DNA of 64,000 nt from JADGNF01 sp964582085 (GTDB lineage: Archaea; Thermoproteota; Bathyarchaeia; Bathyarchaeales; Bathycorpusculaceae). This document shows positions 62,331 through 64,000 of the stretch, one piece after another. The notes beneath the pieces are model-generated. The model was not told the origin of the DNA. It saw only the letters and a list, made by a program, of their open reading frames with translations, and ran no database searches. The position numbers and the translations under genes are program-made. The stretch's first letter is position 1, and each line of letters opens with the position of its first letter. The stretch spans positions 1 through 64,000 of the forward strand of contig CAZOPV010000020.1 in NCBI GenBank assembly GCA_964582085.1. The letters run 5' to 3'.

Positions 62331-63617
62331 GTGACTCAAAAGTTGCTGCCGTCAACAGTTAAAAGTTTCATATTTGCATGTACCAACTCGTCGCAAAAAG
62401 AGTGCTTTGAGCGAATGCTCTTTGGAAACAATAAAGTTTATGGAGCAACCGCTATGAGAGTTAAGAAGGGCGATTTTCTATTTCTTTGGAATCTAGATTC
62501 AGACTTACTTTATGGCGTATTTCGAGCAAGTACAAATGCACAATTAAACCTAGTCCCCGAAGCTTGGAACGGCAAGTATCCATATCAAGTAAAAGTTGAA
62601 GCAGTAGGCAAAATCAACCCATTAAGGGAGGCAAAAAAGCTTCTCGCTACTCTTAACATTGATAGGTCTTCACCTTTTGGCAAAAGCAAGACTATTACTA
62701 TACTTGAGTTGTTTAGACCCGAAAAAATGTCAATCAATCAGTGGTTTGAGTTTTTATCTGAGGGTAAAGCGGCTGAAAGAGTTGAAGTATCATCCGAGCC
62801 TAAGGTATGGCAGATGTTTACTAATGTGAAAAATGAAAAAAAAGAGGAAGAGGTTGAAGAAGTCCCCCAGATGCAATCGACAACTCTTTGGGATTTTCCA
62901 AGACAGAGTTATGGTAGCACACCGAAGGGAAACAACAAGTACGCAGGTGTAACTCCAGCTGAGCTAATCTGGAACATGGTCTGGAGATATACTGAACCGG
63001 GAGACATAGTCGTTGACCCAATGTGTGGAAGTGGCACAACCCTCGATGTCTGTAAAGAAGAAGGTAGAAAGGCGATAGGCTATGACGTCTCTCCGCCGCC
63101 TTACAGAAAAGATATAATTAAAAACGACTCAAGAAAAATTCCGCTACCCGACAATTACGCGGACATGGTTTTTATTGATTCACCCTATGGAGATAACATC
63201 AGATATAATGAAGAACCTGAATGTATAGGAAATATTTCTAGCGAAACCAAAGAATTCTATGACGAGTTAGAGAAAGTAATCAAAGAGGCTCATAGAATTC
63301 TTAAACCAGGAAAAGTGCTTGGATGGTTAATAGGAGATCAATGGGTTAAAAAGAAATTCACGCCTGTTGGTTTTTTGCTTTATTCAAGATTGACAAAATA
63401 TTTTGATACTGTCGACATCATCTGCGTTACTCGCAGAAATCAATCGTCCAATACGGGTATTTGGGCTAACCGTGCCAGACGTTTCAATTTCTATCTGAGA
63501 GGCTTCAAGTACCTTTTCATAATGAGAAAACCCCTTCTTGACGAAAGAAAAACCGAGGAAACAAGAGAAATTAACTGGGCGTATTATAAACGAGGGAAAA
63601 ACAAAAAAGGCGAATGA
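62331..63617 (+). CDS. DNA methyltransferase with N-terminal DCD-like domain
   Basis: 428 residues in two parts. Residues 1-150 resemble the plant DCD domain (SFIFACTNSSQKECFERMLFG, FLFLWNLDSDLLYGVFRAS, then LNLVPEAWNGKYPYQVKVEA). A charged linker of about 50 residues follows. The methyltransferase has VDPMCGSGTTLDVC (SAM motif) and FIDSPYGDNIRYN (catalytic DSPY), an amino-DNA methyltransferase set, and ends RRFNFYLRGFKYLFIMRKP. Overlaps the restriction-endonuclease frame by four bases. Target sequence unknown. Confidence 0.85.
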   Translation: MTQKLLPSTVKSFIFACTNSSQKECFERMLFGNNKVYGATAMRVKKGDFLFLWNLDSDLLYGVFRASTNAQLNLVPEAWNGKYPYQVKVEAVGKINPLREAKKLLATLNIDRSSPFGKSKTITILELFRPEKMSINQWFEFLSEGKAAERVEVSSEPKVWQMFTNVKNEKKEEEVEEVPQMQSTTLWDFPRQSYGSTPKGNNKYAGVTPAELIWNMVWRYTEPGDIVVDPMCGSGTTLDVCKEEGRKAIGYDVSPPPYRKDIIKNDSRKIPLPDNYADMVFIDSPYGDNIRYNEEPECIGNISSETKEFYDELEKVIKEAHRILKPGKVLGWLIGDQWVKKKFTPVGFLLYSRLTKYFDTVDIICVTRRNQSSNTGIWANRARRFNFYLRGFKYLFIMRKPLLDERKTEETREINWAYYKRGKNKKGE

Positions 63618-64000
63618 CCAACCTCTTACTTATGAAAATTAAAGACTTAATTGATTTATATGAACAGAAACGTAAAGTTTACGGTTCTGACGTTTACAAG
63701 CACATCTCCGAGTTGTTTGATGAGGCAAAGAAAATTCATCACAATGACTGGCTTAAGAATCCTACTTCGATGAAGGATCATGAACAATCTTGGCGAGCAT
63801 GGAAAGGGAAAAACCTGGAAAAAATAGTTCTACATATGCTTAGAACTGAAATAGTTGCTTGGCTTGCGAATTGTTGAAGGAAACACTCTGGAACGTACCA
63901 ATGGGCAGAACCTACCCAGAGATTTAGGGCAAGTAAAACGAAACCTGCTCGTAGATTTTGGAGAATTTGGATCTCATCTGCCAGATGTTGACCTAATAGT
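63614..64000 (+). pseudogene. Restriction endonuclease, frameshifted and cut by window
   Basis: Begins ATG on the stop of the methyltransferase. The first frame (87 codons, with SWRAWKGKNLEKIVLHMLRT) ends at a stop near 63877. A +1 shift near 63857 continues GLRIVEGNTLERTNGQNLPR, VKRNLLVDFGEFGS and HLPDVDLIV, open to the window end. The second part resembles the catalytic region of a type II restriction enzyme of the PD-(D/E)XK class. One extra base in a T run would explain the shift. Confidence 0.6.

Overview
The window is archaeal chromosome. Archaea-only or archaeal-type genes run through it: sn-glycerol-1-phosphate dehydrogenase, proteasome beta subunit next to an aCPSF1-type KH/beta-CASP ribonuclease, GatD/GatE, archaeal CCA transferase, Dph5, the riboflavin kinase/repressor RbkR, RibL, pantoate kinase, eS30, eL37 with an LSm protein, and tRNA genes with encoded CCA. 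Gene content and protein style suggest the TACK side, most likely Bathyarchaeia; this lineage call is inference. Many genes begin with GTG or TTG, and several unlinked genes have a TATA-like box about 50 nt before the start codon.

Layout. 1-4.5 kb: aCPSF1 (cut by the window edge), psmB, egsA, FKBP isomerase. 4.8-9.6 kb: cupin, an iron-type DtxR repressor with feoA-feoB and a striking operator, nitroreductase, MntP. 9.7-16.3 kb: two related winged-helix proteins and a decayed copy, then gatE-gatD-elp3 and a short eS30 gene. 16.5-20.7 kb: metW-metX-metY facing an HTH-CBS regulator, then a COG2522-type HTH gene. 20.7-26.3 kb: class II HMG-CoA reductase, a beta-CASP-like nuclease, a DUF54 RNA-binding protein, a UPF0200 kinase, thpR, cca and tRNA-Gln(CUG).

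26.3-32.9 kb is the accessory stretch. An integrase remnant reads antisense through tRNA-Gln and is joined to a truncated ferredoxin. Then come a P-type proton ATPase, two ferredoxins, a cupin, a flavodoxin and relics of a permease and a PIN toxin. 33-39.3 kb is housekeeping and cofactor synthesis: tRNA-Lys, dph5, DUF357, ribL, rhomboid, rbkR, coaD, pantoate kinase and an ECF S component. 39.5-53 kb holds mixed genes: unknown proteins, LSm/eL37, UppP, a VTT membrane protein, a PUA protein, a LigD-type phosphoesterase, an ABC exporter, HIT, an OB-fold ssDNA-binding protein, glutaminyl cyclotransferase and a MoxR-VWA pair.

53.4-61.9 kb is a complete chemotaxis signalling core (cheY, cheD, two cheC, cheR, cheA, cheW, cheB) plus two unrecognised proteins, with no receptor in the window. 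Its leading promoter shares an 18-bp motif with the divergent MoxR-VWA operon.

The right edge (61.9-64 kb) is a defence locus: a decayed helicase-nuclease fragment, a DNA methyltransferase carrying an N-terminal domain that resembles the plant DCD (development and cell death) domain, and a translationally coupled restriction-endonuclease gene that is frameshifted and runs off the window. The DCD-methyltransferase is the best candidate for an undescribed system. Several broken genes here can be repaired by removing one base from a short homopolymer, so sequencing error must be excluded before calling them pseudogenes.
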